This document shows, one piece after another, positions 1-11,056 of a stretch of DNA of 64,000 bases. Each line of letters opens with the position of its first letter. The first letter of the stretch is position 1. The stretch is from Ambrosia x helenae (taxonomy: Eukaryota; Streptophyta; Magnoliopsida; Asterales; Asteraceae), in contig CM061234.1 of NCBI GenBank assembly GCA_030844895.1, positions 12,272,043-12,336,042 on the forward strand, written 5' to 3'. Made by a program: the position numbers and the translations under genes. The notes under the pieces are model-generated. The model was not told the origin of the DNA. It searched no databases and saw only the letters and a program-made list of their open reading frames with translations.

Positions 1-149
1 GATAAAACACTCCCTCCAATCTTGACACATGGCAGATACATGATCATTGTAACACCCTATTTCCATGATCCACTCTCCATCCACACATGCACACACACAC
101 ACCTTCTAAGTCCCTCTCATTTCTCCCCAATCGATCACCAACCATCACC
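1..149 (+). promoter_or_regulatory. Upstream region of the ferredoxin pseudogene, shared with the intact gene
   Basis: The stretch before the ferredoxin pseudogene resembles the stretch before the intact gene (from about 27768). Both begin GATAAAACAC, both contain a variant of CACTATTTCCA or CCTATTTCCA, and both end in a C-rich leader. The duplication therefore included promoter and leader and was a DNA-level copy, not a retrocopy. No clear TATA box can be fixed in this copy. Confidence 0.55.
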
Positions 150-574
150 ATGGCCGCAACATCCACCTCCCTAATCACCTCCCTCTTCCACCACCTCCAA
201 CCCACCACCAAATCATGCACCCTCTTCGGCCTAAAACCCGACCCCGGAAGGCGAAACCACAGAGGTGTGACGATGATGGCGAGCTACAAAGTGACATTAA
301 TCACGCCAGAAGGAAAGAAGGAGTTCACGTGCCCTGATAATGCATACATTCTTGACCATGCAGAGGAGACTCTCGGTCTTGATCTACCCTACTCATGCAG
401 GGCCGGTGCTTGCTCATCATGTGCTGAAAAGTTGTATCTGGGACCGTTGATCAGTCCAATGGAAGCTTTCTTGACGATGAACAAATGGACCAAGGGTTTG
501 TGCTTACATGTGTGGCTTTACCTAAAAGTGATGTTGTCATTGAGACCCATAAAGAGGATGAGCTCGTTGGTTAA
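150..574 (+). pseudogene. Plastid ferredoxin pseudogene (2Fe-2S), 1-base frameshift
   Basis: This is a diverged copy of the ferredoxin gene at 27924. Ferredoxin carries electrons from photosystem I to FNR and other stromal enzymes. The ATG at 150 matches the start of the intact copy, and the open frame's earlier Met at 87 has no homologous counterpart. A transit-peptide-like N-terminus (TLFGLK, then GVTMMAS) leads into the mature domain VTLITPEG, with the three clustered cysteines present (CRAGACSSC). Near position 430 one base is missing relative to the intact copy (TGTGCTGAAAAG against TGTGCCGGTAAAATC). The rest then reads out of frame, so the fourth ligand cysteine and the HKEDELVG-like C-terminus lie in another frame ending at 572-574. 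There is also one extra residue in the helix before DLPYSC. A sequencing or assembly error cannot be excluded, because the shifted part is otherwise well preserved. Confidence 0.85.
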
Positions 575-941
575 ATTTTGTAAGGTGTATTTTATTTTGA
601 TTAATATATTATGCATGTGTGTCATTTTCTTTACATATATGGCTGTCCCTAAAGATGTCTAATTAAGTGCCCGACGTGATAGAAAAATAGTCCTTGATTA
701 CAAATTTATATATACTTTTGGAAATTTAGTGAAAATGCTATTTTCATAAAATATAGGAAAATGAGTTTTTCCTAACTTTGGACTAAAATATATATTGGTT
801 TATTTATATATTTCTTTGTGGGTTTATTTTCTATGTTGTGAGAGCTTCGCAACAAACCAAACCATGTCTAAAACGGAGCTAGGATGAATGAGATATCGAT
901 GCTCAAAGGTTGGTGAATGAAACATTCAATGCTGAATTTCT
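575..941. other. AT-rich spacer, no gene seen
   Basis: No coding signal is seen downstream of the ferredoxin pseudogene. The stretch is AT-rich and includes the decayed 3' flank of that copy. Confidence 0.5.
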
Positions 942-2801
942 TGTCCCACATTGGAGGAGTGATGATACCATGAGTGGTATATAAGTAGGAACACTCCTTC
1001 CTAATTATTTCATGGGAGCACCCTAAGTCGCACTCGCACACGCGCGCGTGGCGTGGGCGATGTATTTTTTAATGCAGGCTCGTGATCATGTGCATAGGAC
1101 CCTACGGATTGGTGAACACAATACTTAACATCAGTTATGCACTTCATATACACCTCATATGAGTGCTCATACAAGTTCATGTCAAATACAAGTCATACAA
1201 GACTCCAAATAGCCACATAAGTGTATATTACATAATCTGCGTTTTTAGGACAGATTATGCGCTGTGAAAACTAATTTATTAAAAATACTTATCTAGTGAG
1301 TTAGACTCCCAAAATTTTACTAAATCTGCCAGGAGGTCTACCGGACAAGCCCATATTTTTAGTTCGTGATAAAACCATGTACAAAAATTATAAAAAAAAA
1401 TCACACAATACAACTATGTCCAGAAAATACTCACAACGGATCAGATTAGTAGAAAACATTCCAAAAAATGTATATTCTTCCAAACGGGATGAATCCTCTT
1501 GGAAAAGTCAAGTTTCATCAATGTAGACCTACTGTCCAAATTTCATAATCTAACCCTTTGTTAAACTCAAGTTATGATCGTTTAAAGTTGACCCATTTTA
1601 CTAATCCGAAAATCTGATATGACCTTTAATGAAAGAAAATTCCAAAAACCTATCAAACGACGTCCAAAACAGATGATTTTGCCCATTATGAAAAGCTAAG
1701 ACCATGTACGATATTTTCATGCAAAGAAATCATCAAAACAATTATTTTAACATCACGTTAAAGCCTCTGCAAATCGACCCAATCATTCTGTCCAGATTCT
1801 AAATCATGCATAAACCCTAGTTTTAACCCTTATCTACGCATATAATAGATCAATAATACTCAACAATGATCCTACCATATCAATAAGACATAACCTGATC
1901 AAAACCTAGCAAGATACAAGTTAAACATCATCAACCATAAACCCTAGAAGTCTAAAGCATCAAGAACATGCAATTCATGCAATACATACAACAATCATCG
2001 CATAACCTCACGTTTAACTCCATTAATCTTTATGAATAACAAGTTTTAATCTTTATGAAAATGTTTCAGACCTGGACAAACTTGGTTATGATGTTTCAAA
2101 ACATATTAGGGAAGATTAAAGCATAAGAGATTGAATATTATACCGAAAGCACTTCAAAACCACCAACCGATTGCTCTCCAAGCTTCCCGATCGATGTTCT
2201 TGAGTCTTAGCAGGTGTTTGAGGTTAATTTTCGTAAATAGGCAGTAGGGGGCGATTAGGGTTGAGTTTATGGGGTACTTGGGGCCTAAGATTGTTTAAAT
2301 AGAGGTTTAAGGCGGTTTTGTTTCGTCTGACACCCGGGAGCGGCCGCTCACTCAGCCTCGGCTCGTTCCGGGTGCTCAGGTCCAGTGTATTGCGTGTTTT
2401 CATCGACGTTTTCGTTATTTTGGACCATATTAAGTTCAACCCCATGTGTTAAGACCCCAACCATCCAAACGGTTCATCGATTACAGTTTTTAAATAACAT
2501 GTTCGGTTAAAGTTCAAGTAATCACATATAGTTTGCACATAGTTTCACAAAAACACGTAATTGAAATCAATCTCAATTAATAAATTCACAATTATCTAAT
2601 TTCACAATTCACCAACGTCCGGGTTCACTACTTATGTATATAGTTTGGTAATTCCCCGAATTATCACTTCATGCAGTTATTAACCTATAACTGTGCAACG
2701 TGTAACTTATCTAGCTAACCCTAGTTAAGTAGAATGCAAGAATGTATCTACGGTACCTAGAGTTTAGTTAAAGTGAGAACCTGAAATTGCGGGGTATCAC
2801 A
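942..2801 (-). mobile_element. Possible solo LTR
   Basis: The right end reads GGGGTATCACA, i.e. TGTGATACCCC on the minus strand, a common start for plant LTRs. The left end reads TGTCCCACATTGG. The flanks share AATTTCT (935-941 and 2801-2807), giving a possible 6-bp target duplication with TG...CA ends. No coding domains are visible inside. A TATATAAG box at about 979 close to the left end fits poorly with a minus-strand LTR, so the left boundary may belong to another element. Confidence 0.35.
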
Positions 2802-2989
2802 ATTTCTACGATATGTTTTCTCCATGCCGCTTGGTTGGCCCGTTCTTGTTCGCCCTCTTGTTGAAATTGTTCGAAACGGGCTTATCGAAAATTTATCGGA
2901 AACGTCTTTAATTTTGCGACGAAGGTGTGACAAATTAATATTTTATGTTTTTAAAATTATTAATTTATTGATATAAACATATAAAAGAA

Positions 2990-3480
2990 TGAAATTTATT
3001 AAAAAATATTTTTTTTGGTCAAAAATTTGTCGGAAATGTCAAAAAAAATATATGTTTTTGTCGGAAATGTCTTAAATATATGTTTTTGTCGAATATTTTT
3101 CAGAAATATATTAAAAATATGTTTTTTCAAAAAATTGTCGGATACCTCTTAAAAAATATGTTTTTGCCGAAAATTTGTCCAAAATGTCTAAAAATATGTT
3201 TTTTTTAGAAAATTTGTCAGAAAGGTCTTAAGTATAAGTTTTTGTCGAATATTTGTCAGAAAAGTCTTAAAAATACGTTTTGTCAAAAAATTGTCGGAAA
3301 CGTCTTAAATATATGTTTTTGTCGAAAATTTGTCGGAAATTCTTTAAATATATTATTTTACTAATATAAACATATAAAAACTAACAATTATTAAAAAAAC
3401 ATGTTTTTGTCGAACATTTGTCGGAAAACGTCTTTAAGTTTCCGACAAAATAGCGACAAAATAATATTTTGTATTTTAAA
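2990..3480. repeat. Degenerate ~40-bp tandem array, CACTA subterminal repeats
   Basis: A unit built around TTTTTGTCGAAAATTTGTCG followed by GAAATGTCTTAAATAT is repeated about a dozen times with substitutions and small indels. Related units lie at 7640-7830. The array is non-coding and AT-rich. Confidence 0.7.
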
Positions 3481-3860
3481 ATTTATTAGTTTATTTATAT
3501 AAACAAAGAAAGAAGACTGAATTACAAGTTTTGTCCTTTAGGTTTATACCAAATTTCAACGGATGTCTTTTAACTTTAAAATTGATTGGTTTTGTCCTTT
3601 ACGTTTCAGAATCTTGCACGGTTTGTCTTTTGACACTAACCAAGTTATTTTTTATCGTTAAGTGGAGGGTAATATTGTCTTTTTACCCGTTTATTAAAAA
3701 CATATTAAAATTATATATATACACACACACTAAACACACACAAACTCTGTACTCTCTCTCAAGTCCCACCATCTCCACCGCCATACCATCACCGGCCACC
3801 ACTCACCGCCACATCCACCGCCGTACCATCACCGGCAACTACTCACCACCACACCAACAC

Positions 3861-6620
3861 TGTGACATCCGTCACCCTCGTCTTTCGTCAAATTGACAAT
3901 AATAGCCCTTCAAATATTTTCGTTATAGTCCTTAAAAGTTTCGTCGTTTTCTAATCTAATTTTAAAGCGAACTAAATTTTTTTTTTATCATTTAAATTCA
4001 TAATGGATCGGGTATAAGTTTTTATCCAATACGTATCTTGAAACGTCTACGGAGTGGATAGTATAAACATTTCAAGTTTATAAAGTTTTATGAAACTTTT
4101 TAGTTAAATTAGTTTAACCCGGTTAAGTTTTGTATAGGAAAAATTAACAAGTTATAATAAAAACTAACAAATTCAATTTATAACTAACAAAGTTTAAGTT
4201 GAGGGACTTTTTCTGCCAATCAGCCAAACTTTCAAAAAAAATCAGTTTCTCCTCCTCCTTCTTACGGTTTTCCGGCGGCCCCTTTAGCCGGATTCCGGCG
4301 TTCCTCCGGCGACCTTAAAAACCCGATTCAATGATTTCTGTTGCGGTTTTTTTTTATTCCTTTACGTTTCTCCAGCAATAATGAGTTGTTAGTATGATAT
4401 AAACGCAGTTTAATGTGCATTGATTGACCAAATATGGGTAACCGATCGGATTTTAGTTCATAACCGGCAAGCTTTTAAAATGCATTAAGAACCCACATAA
4501 TAATCGATTATAATATCAACTGAACATTGCATTCCGTTCCTGCACCTTTGTACAACTCAAACCCACTTTTAAATCGCTCTGATTGCGTCCAGAAGCTCAT
4601 CTAGATGGTGTGTAAAGTTGCGGCCCCTACTACCCAATTTCGGATCCAAATCGTAATTGTATGTTATCTTTTATGTTGCCGTTTTATTCCCCATCAAATT
4701 CTGAACAAAAGCCCTTTATAGCAGATGTATAATCGTATCTGTATTGGGTTATTAGATTTGGTATAAGGGTTAGGTTCTTAAGCTAGTAATTGGGGAAGAA
4801 GATGGATTTCATTTATTGTATATATATTATTACATTTCAATTGAGTTAACAAATGATGTGCTTGGTCTAGTGGTTTGCGTGTGAGGTGACAACAAGAACC
4901 ACACAGGTTCGAGCCCTGCAACCCGCGTCCCTTTTTCTTTTTTTTTTTTGTTTTTGTATTATTTTGCATATCTATATATTAATAAATAAACACATTAAAC
5001 TTAGAATATTCATAATAAATTCATTTTTGCTCCAAAAATTATAAAAATTTAGGAGTAGCTTCTTGACACCTTCTAGAAAATTGTCATAATTTTTATTTCT
5101 GGAAAATATTTTATTTTCGTAATTTTTATTATTTAATTTGTTTTAATCATATTTAATTGATTAAAAATTCATTTTTAATGGTTTTTATCTCAAAATTTGT
5201 CATAAATTATTTCTAATCATCATGAACTAAAATAAAAATTATTGGTTCAGAAAACATTCATTTTTGTCGATTTTCTTATTTTTAATCATTTAAACATGAT
5301 TTAATCTCATTAAATCAGTTTTAAATAGAAATAACTTTATAAAAATTATGGGAAAATTATTTCCATTAATTTACATCAGAAAGTATCCATTTTCTATAAA
5401 AATAGCATTTTTGGATCATGTCTTGAATTATTAGTCTTATTTATGTTTAATTAGACATAATTAATTATTTATTTATTTATACAATTTAAACATCCGTTTT
5501 ATAAGTATTTTTCTTATAAAATAGAAATACTCATATGGTTTAATATCTTTATTATCTTTTGTTGGATCATTGTATAACTCAAAATTATTTATTTAATTAT
5601 TTATGATTATTGTGTTTATTTTAATTTAGTTAAAGTAACTAACTAAATTATTTTGTCTTAAATATTCAAACATATTTTTTTATCTAAATATTCAATAGGT
5701 AATAATTATATTATTTAAACCACATTTACAACCTTTCATATATTATTTGTGATATACAACTTTTACATTAATGCGACTTATCATAAAAACTCTAATTCCC
5801 CAGATCGACTTAGCAAACCCTAACGCCTTAGACCCTAGTTACCTTAGACTTATTAGACATTCCCTTATTAGTATGCTTACACATTATAGGTTGAATTCCT
5901 CGGAATTCTCATTACTTAGCTCACGACCGCTTAAGTTGGATTTTGCTCGCTTTCGCAAACTGTGAGTATATCTTTCCCCTTTTTACTGTCTTACTATTTT
6001 GGGGTGACTCATGTACTTACAATCAAGTTTATATTTCTTTTACTAAATGCAATTCTTATGTGTGTTTGCTTGTGTCATTTTGTGTATCTATGACCTGTCA
6101 AATCATTAACCGCTGGGCGGCCTGGCATTTCAATGAATAGTACTATGGTTTATACCCTTGTGACTCTGTTGAGAGTCCTCGTCATTGCTATGTATTACTT
6201 TACTACTAGCGCATACTATATATATCTGCTTACTTCTCTTAGGGTTGATTTGACCCGGATACCACTTATTACATAATTGCAAACAGTATACAACACATGA
6301 ATTGCGAAACACTTTTCTACTATATGTATACTAACAGGGTATGCTCACCAATACAATTTTTGTATTGACCAAAATATTTTGTACATGTTTCAGGTTGTTT
6401 TGAGACACTTCTTTTAGGCTTTTGGATTTTATATTTCAGTTTTGTCTACATTGTATCTTAGCTAGACTTGTCACTTTAGAATTATTGTATCCTGTAATTT
6501 CATTTCAATGTAATAAATTATTTAATCAATGTATTCAAATTTACACTTTAGTCCATGAGCTATTGAACAATCGTCACTACGTGACACCTCGATGTTTCCG
6601 CCATCGGTTGGGGTGTTACA
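3861..6620 (-). mobile_element. Solo LTR (2.76 kb) nested in the MULE
   Basis: On the minus strand it begins TGTAACACCCCAACCGATGG at 6620, and on the plus strand its other end is TGTGACATCC at 3861. A perfect 5-bp duplication AACAC flanks it (3856-3860 and 6621-6625). The first ~90 bp match the solo LTR at 12922. No gag-pol is present, so it is an LTR left after recombination between two LTRs. It is AT-rich and contains one tRNA-like module. Confidence 0.85.
4856..4925 (+). repeat. tRNA-like (pol III A/B box) module inside an LTR
   Basis: An A-box-like TGGTCTAGTGGTTTGCG and a B-box GGTTCGAGCCCTG are spaced as in a tRNA, and an oligo-T run follows at 4932. It does not form a convincing cloverleaf with a normal anticodon stem, so it is not called a tRNA gene. 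It lies antisense to the LTR that holds it. Confidence 0.55.
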
Positions 6621-6837
6621 AACACCATCTTCTTTAAACTCAAACACACCAACACCCCACACAACCTTTACACTCATCTGAAATCGAAACCCAAATTGAA
6701 ACCCAGTCGACCACCACCTGCCGCCGACCACCACCTGCTTGACGACCACCACCTGCTTGACGACCACCACCACGTGCCGCCGACCACCACCACAACCACC
6801 TGACCACCATCGTCACCCCCTTCCCCTGTACACACAC

Positions 6838-6887
6838 TTTATAGAGAGAAAGAGAGAGAGGGAGAGGGAGAGAGAGAGAGAGAGAGA
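6838..6887. repeat. GA-rich simple repeat
   Basis: An AGAGAG tract with GGGAG interruptions lies inside the MULE. Similar CT/GA tracts occur at 7095-7125 and 7336-7370. They open spurious reading frames on both strands. Confidence 0.8.
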
Positions 6888-7858
6888 CCACAACCACCTG
6901 ACCACCAATCGACCACCATCGTCACCCCCTTCCCCGGAACCACCTCTGGCCTAGCCAAACCACCATCATGAACACCATCTCCATAACCATAACCAATCAC
7001 CATAATATTCAGAAAAAAGGGGTTTTTACCTTGAGACCAGATCTGACCCGATGAGTACAGCAACCATCGTCTCCTTCCTCTTCCGTCTGTCCCCCTCTCT
7101 CTCTCTCCCACGCTTTCTCTCTCTGTCCTCTGACCTGATGAGTACAGACCCGATGAGCCGCCGGAGGCGGAGACCTGACAGAACAGAGGTGGTGGTGGCG
7201 TACAGTGTTCGTTTGGAGATGGGTTTTGGGTTGGAGAATAGACGTGGCGGTGGCGGCTCTAATGGGTGGTAGTGGCGGCAAGTGGTGATGGTAGGGGATG
7301 TTTGATGATCGAGGTATCTGGCATATAATTGAAGTGAGAGAGAGAGAGAGAGAGGGAGAGGGGGAGGGAGGGGGTGTTTATATAAAATTTTAAAATTTAC
7401 TTTTGGTCCAAGTTTTTAAGTTAATTACACAAATAGGCCTTAGAATAGTAAAAACACGATTTTACCCTTGCATTTCAGTTAAAAATTAACTTGGTTAGTG
7501 TCAAAGGACAAACCGTGCAAGATTCTGAAACGTAAAGGACAAAACCAATCAATTTTAAAGTTAAAGGACATCCGTTGAAATTTGGTATAAACCTAAAGGA
7601 CAAAACTTGTAATTCAGTCAAGAAAGAAATAACAATTATTAAAAAATATGTTTTTTGTTGAAAAGTTGTCGAAAACGTCTTTAAACTTGCGTCGAAATTT
7701 CGACAAATTATTATTTTGTATCTTATTTGTCAAAAAGTTGAGGGATGACGCATGGTTTCTACTTTTTGTCGGAAATTAGCATCAAACTTGTCGCAAATAA
7801 AATTTGTGGGAAATTTGTCGGAATTTTTTTGTAGAAAACTAGCCCTTTTCTAGTAGTG

Positions 7859-8040
7859 TCAGCGAGCAAGGAGAAACCAGGAGAGGAAGATTGTGGTTTG
7901 GATCAGCGACCTTGGGGAAGATTGTGATTCGGATAAGCGACTGTGACGAAGGTCGCTGATTGAATTAGCGATCTTGCAAAATGTTGGTTGAAGGTCGCTA
8001 ATCCGTTTGACGATCTACCTATTTTCACAAAAAAATCACA
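7859..8040. other. Short unassigned spacer with repeated GGTCGCT words
   Basis: The sequence contains several spaced copies of a GGTCGCTAATC-like or AGCGACCTTG-like word in both orientations, between the CACTA terminus and an LTR fragment. No gene is recognised. Confidence 0.4.
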
Positions 8041-9830
8041 TGTAACACCCAAAAACGCTTTTAAATCTGAAAAATCGCCTATTAATGCAAATTATTCCTT
8101 TTGTTAGCTTCTTGTAAACACTCAATGTGTTGTAACTTTGTGTATTTGGGTCTTTCCAACCATTGTGTCATACCCTTACCGTGTGTAGAATCTACGTCGT
8201 GTAACCTCTTGATTGATAAGCAGTGGCGGATCCACCAAGGCCGAAGGGTGGGCATGTGCCCACCGTACGACCGAAACAATTAGTCGTCGGATCTACGTAG
8301 TACTTACTGTATCCACGCAGAAAACTCAAGGATCTACAAGAGCTCGGCGTCGAAATAGCTGAAGACAACTTTTTTAGGTGTGTCGGTGTGAAGCGCATGG
8401 TGGTTGACTCTGCTAGAAGTGACTGCCGGAAAAGAAACTAACTTCTAATTTATTTCATTATTATGTTTTTCAAGTTTTGAAGTTAAATAGAGAAGGAAAC
8501 AAGTGTTGCAGCTTTTTAAAAGTCTGAAGTCTCTAGCTTACTTTCTTGTCTTTTCACCTATTGTATTTAGTTTTTGTTTTATTTTTATTTTAACTTTGCT
8601 TAATTGATTTAATACTCACAAATCTATTATATGTTTTTCTCACACCAGGTATTTTCACAAAACTACCTTTTCTATTTTTATTATTAATATTTTTAAGCTA
8701 AATACAATGTCATTTGCCTTTTAAATCCGAGTCAACGGTTTCGACATATGAACCATTAATATGTCCAATTCAATATGCATTCCGGTTTCAAAAACATTGG
8801 TGATGTGTTCTATTAGTTGATTTATAAGTGTTTTTTTCTCTTTTTTTGTTCCGGATGTTCTTAAATTTATTTTTATTAAGTAAATAAGTATGAATGTGTG
8901 TACAATGTCAATAAGTGGATAAGTATGAATTGGTTTAACCGACTTGTTTTGACTTGCCTTTTCTTAACACAATAAATTTGTGCCCACCGTCCAAAAAGTT
9001 TCTGTATCCGCCACTGTTGATAAGATACCAAGGCAATAAATAAATTTACTATTATTAATACTCATAAAATTGCATCGTATGCAAGGAAACCCAACCAAAC
9101 AAACAAATGTTCATGTAATAAACATTAACTAAATAATTGAAATATGCTTTATATCTGGTCCATTGATCTAAAGCATGTCATGAATATTATCTATCCTTTT
9201 TTTTAAAAGGCGAATTTTCTATGTTGTGGCAGATATCATCACAACCCCTCAGAAGGGGAGTCCCTTAGCCACTCTCCAATAGTCAGACTATGTTGTCTTA
9301 ACCGGGCCCACGCTGACACGAGAGTGGCCGGCCCACAAGCGAGTCGAGGCTGCGCATAAAACATGTAGAAAATCTGTCAACTAAAAATAGCCGGTGAAAA
9401 CATAGGTTTATTAAACATACAATTTATAACAAGTTGAATCACAAAACACATTATATGATGCACACAATCAAACCTCACGATATGTTTACTTGTGGCCGAA
9501 CCCCATGATTGTCCAATGAGTGAATGATATGTTTTCAGTCATCTCAAAACTGAAGATAAATGGGTTTGTCATTCCTATAGGCCTATAATTATACTATGTT
9601 CTCTTGAAAAGTTAATTATTGTGTAAAGAATAATGGTTATCATGTCCACTTGTTTAAAATATAGTGTATATTATGAAATCACTTATTATTTTGAATTGTA
9701 TTTTGATTGGCATGCGTACATGTTCCCTCCCAAAACGATAAAAAGAAACGTGACTATGAATCTCACCTCATGTTTGAAGATGCGCGTGTGGATATTCAAC
9801 TATTAGCGATTGGCCGTAAGTAATTTAAGG
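8041..9830 (+). mobile_element. LTR fragment (different family), interrupted by a hAT
   Basis: The left edge TGTAACACCCAAAAACGC is LTR-like. The part beyond the hAT includes CCTCCCAAAACGATAAAAAG, similar to a stretch in the LTR at 12922 (near 13555). No right terminus or target duplication was found, because a LINE starts at about 9.83 kb. It may continue beyond the LINE at 16673. Confidence 0.45.
8221..9016. mobile_element. hAT-type non-autonomous transposon
   Basis: The terminal repeats are CAGTGGCGGATCC on the left and its near-complement (GTATCCGCCACTG) on the right. A perfect 8-bp duplication TTGATAAG flanks the element (8213-8220 and 9017-9024). No transposase frame exists in the 796 bp. 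Confidence 0.85.
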
Positions 9831-9880
9831 CAGTGATTCAGGGTCTGATAATGCTACTAACGAGAAGCCAACAGGTTACA

Positions 9881-10420
9881 ATGAATTTTTTATCCTTAAA
9901 CATTAGAGGGGTCCTGGGGGTTGAGAAAAAAGGTTGGGTTCGGGATCTAAAACGGGAGTGCAAAGCTGATTTCATTTGCTTGCAAAAAACACATCAGAGT
10001 GGGCTGACCTATGCTGGTGTGTCCGGTTTTTGGGACAGGTCCCGATTTTCTTTTGATTCGGTTGATGCTGTTGGGAGGTCCGGGGGGTTGGTGTCGATTT
10101 GGGACCCGACACGTTTTGTTGTAGTCGATGCTGTTAAAGACAAGCATTATTTGGTTACCTCTGGGAAAATTAATGGGGAGGAGGGCTTGATTAACATTCT
10201 TAATATTCATGCCCCTAATGATCCGGGTCTGAGAATGGATTTATGGAATAATATATACAACTTGGTTTTGTCTAAGAGTGGCATGCGGATTGCTATTGGG
10301 GATTATAACGAGGTCAGAAGTCACGCTGAAAGAGTTAACTCTGTTTTGATGCTTCGGCAACGGCCTGCTTCAATGATTTTATCCGTAACTTGGGGATCAT
10401 TGCCCAATTTCCCTTGGGTG
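9881..10420 (+). pseudogene. LINE ORF2, endonuclease portion
   Basis: The EEP endonuclease domain begins MNFLSLNIRG. ICLQKTH sits where the family has LQETH, so the catalytic Glu appears replaced by Lys. NIHAPND and AIGDYNEVR (the GDFN-like motif) follow. The frame runs into the inserted MITE at 10421. In an active LINE this domain nicks target DNA for target-primed reverse transcription. The Lys substitution and the insertions make this copy inactive. Confidence 0.85.
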
Positions 10421-11056
10421 TAGGGCTGCAAACGAACTGAACTTTTAGCGAACCGTTCATGAACCGTTCGGCGGGAAGTTCGTTTGTGTTCGTTTGTTTA
10501 ATAAATGAACGAACAGGAACAAAAAATTTTGTTCGTTTAGTTAAACGAACGAACATGAACAGAGGCCGCGTGCGTTCGTTTATGTTCGTGAACGTTTGGT
10601 AACCTGTTCGTTTATGTTCGATAGTTTGATAGGGTTTATAATTTTTATTTTCTTTTATTTACCCAAATAAATAATATATGTGAGGTAAATATGTTTGGAT
10701 AATTTAGTTGTATTTAGGGTGGATATAGCTGATGTCTTAAGAATTATATCTTATTCCAAAGTTAATATATTTTGGTTTGTGTTTGTTTCTGTTCATGAAC
10801 ATTTATTTGCGTTCGTTTGTGTTCATGAACACTTGTTTGTGTTCATTAATGTTCGTTTGTGTTCGTGTGCGTTCATGAACAAAATTAACAAACGAACACA
10901 AACGAACAAGAACACAAGTGTTTTCTTAACGAACGAACACGAACAAAAAATCTCGTTCGGCAAGCGTTCATGAACTGTTCGTGAACACATGATTTCCTTA
11001 ACAAACAAACACGAACAAGGCCTTGTTCGTGTTCGTTCGGTTCGTTTGCAGCCCTA
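10421..11056. mobile_element. hAT foldback MITE rich in GTTCGTTTG words
   Basis: The ends are TAGGGCTGCAAACGAAC and its inverted copy. A perfect 8-bp duplication CTTGGGTG lies at 10413-10420 and 11057-11064. Both arms are packed with GTTCGTTT and AACGAAC words, so the element can fold back on itself. It is inserted in the LINE endonuclease. A second family member lies at 26445-27588. Confidence 0.9.

Larger units (their letters stand above)
3515..7619. mobile_element. MULE with long TIRs and 9-bp target duplication
   Basis: The ends are long inverted repeats. The left starts GACTGAATTACAAGTTTTG at 3515, and the right is its complement ending at 7619. They remain similar for about 175 bp (to about 3690 and from about 7445). 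The flanks carry a perfect 9-bp duplication AAGAAAGAA (3506-3514 and 7620-7628), the signature of Mutator-like elements. With the inserted solo LTR removed, about 1.3 kb of CCACC-rich and GA/CT-rich non-coding sequence is left. It is therefore non-autonomous; no transposase is present. Confidence 0.85.
2802..7858 (-). mobile_element. CACTA-type transposon remnant (one terminus)
   Basis: The right boundary on the minus strand reads CACTACTAGAAAAGGGC, ending at 7858, a CACTA-superfamily terminal repeat. Next to it (7629-7857) and continuing on the far side of an inserted MULE (about 2930-3514) are many copies of a TTGTCGGAAA-like motif. This is the subterminal repeat layout expected of CACTA elements, where transposase-associated proteins bind. 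No opposite CACTA terminus was found, so the left limit given is only the end of the recognisable sequence. No transposase frame remains. Confidence 0.6.

Noticed and set aside
4856..4925. Possible tRNA gene
   Set aside because: A and B boxes are good, but no proper anticodon stem or acceptor pairing could be drawn; treated as tRNA-derived repeat.
5771..6637. Chain of small plus-strand frames
   Set aside because: Inside a solo LTR with exact target duplication; no domains.
6640..7281. Overlapping frames of Thr/Pro, Gly/Val or Ser/Leu-rich protein on both strands
   Set aside because: They lie in CCACC and GA simple sequence inside a MULE and have no domain.
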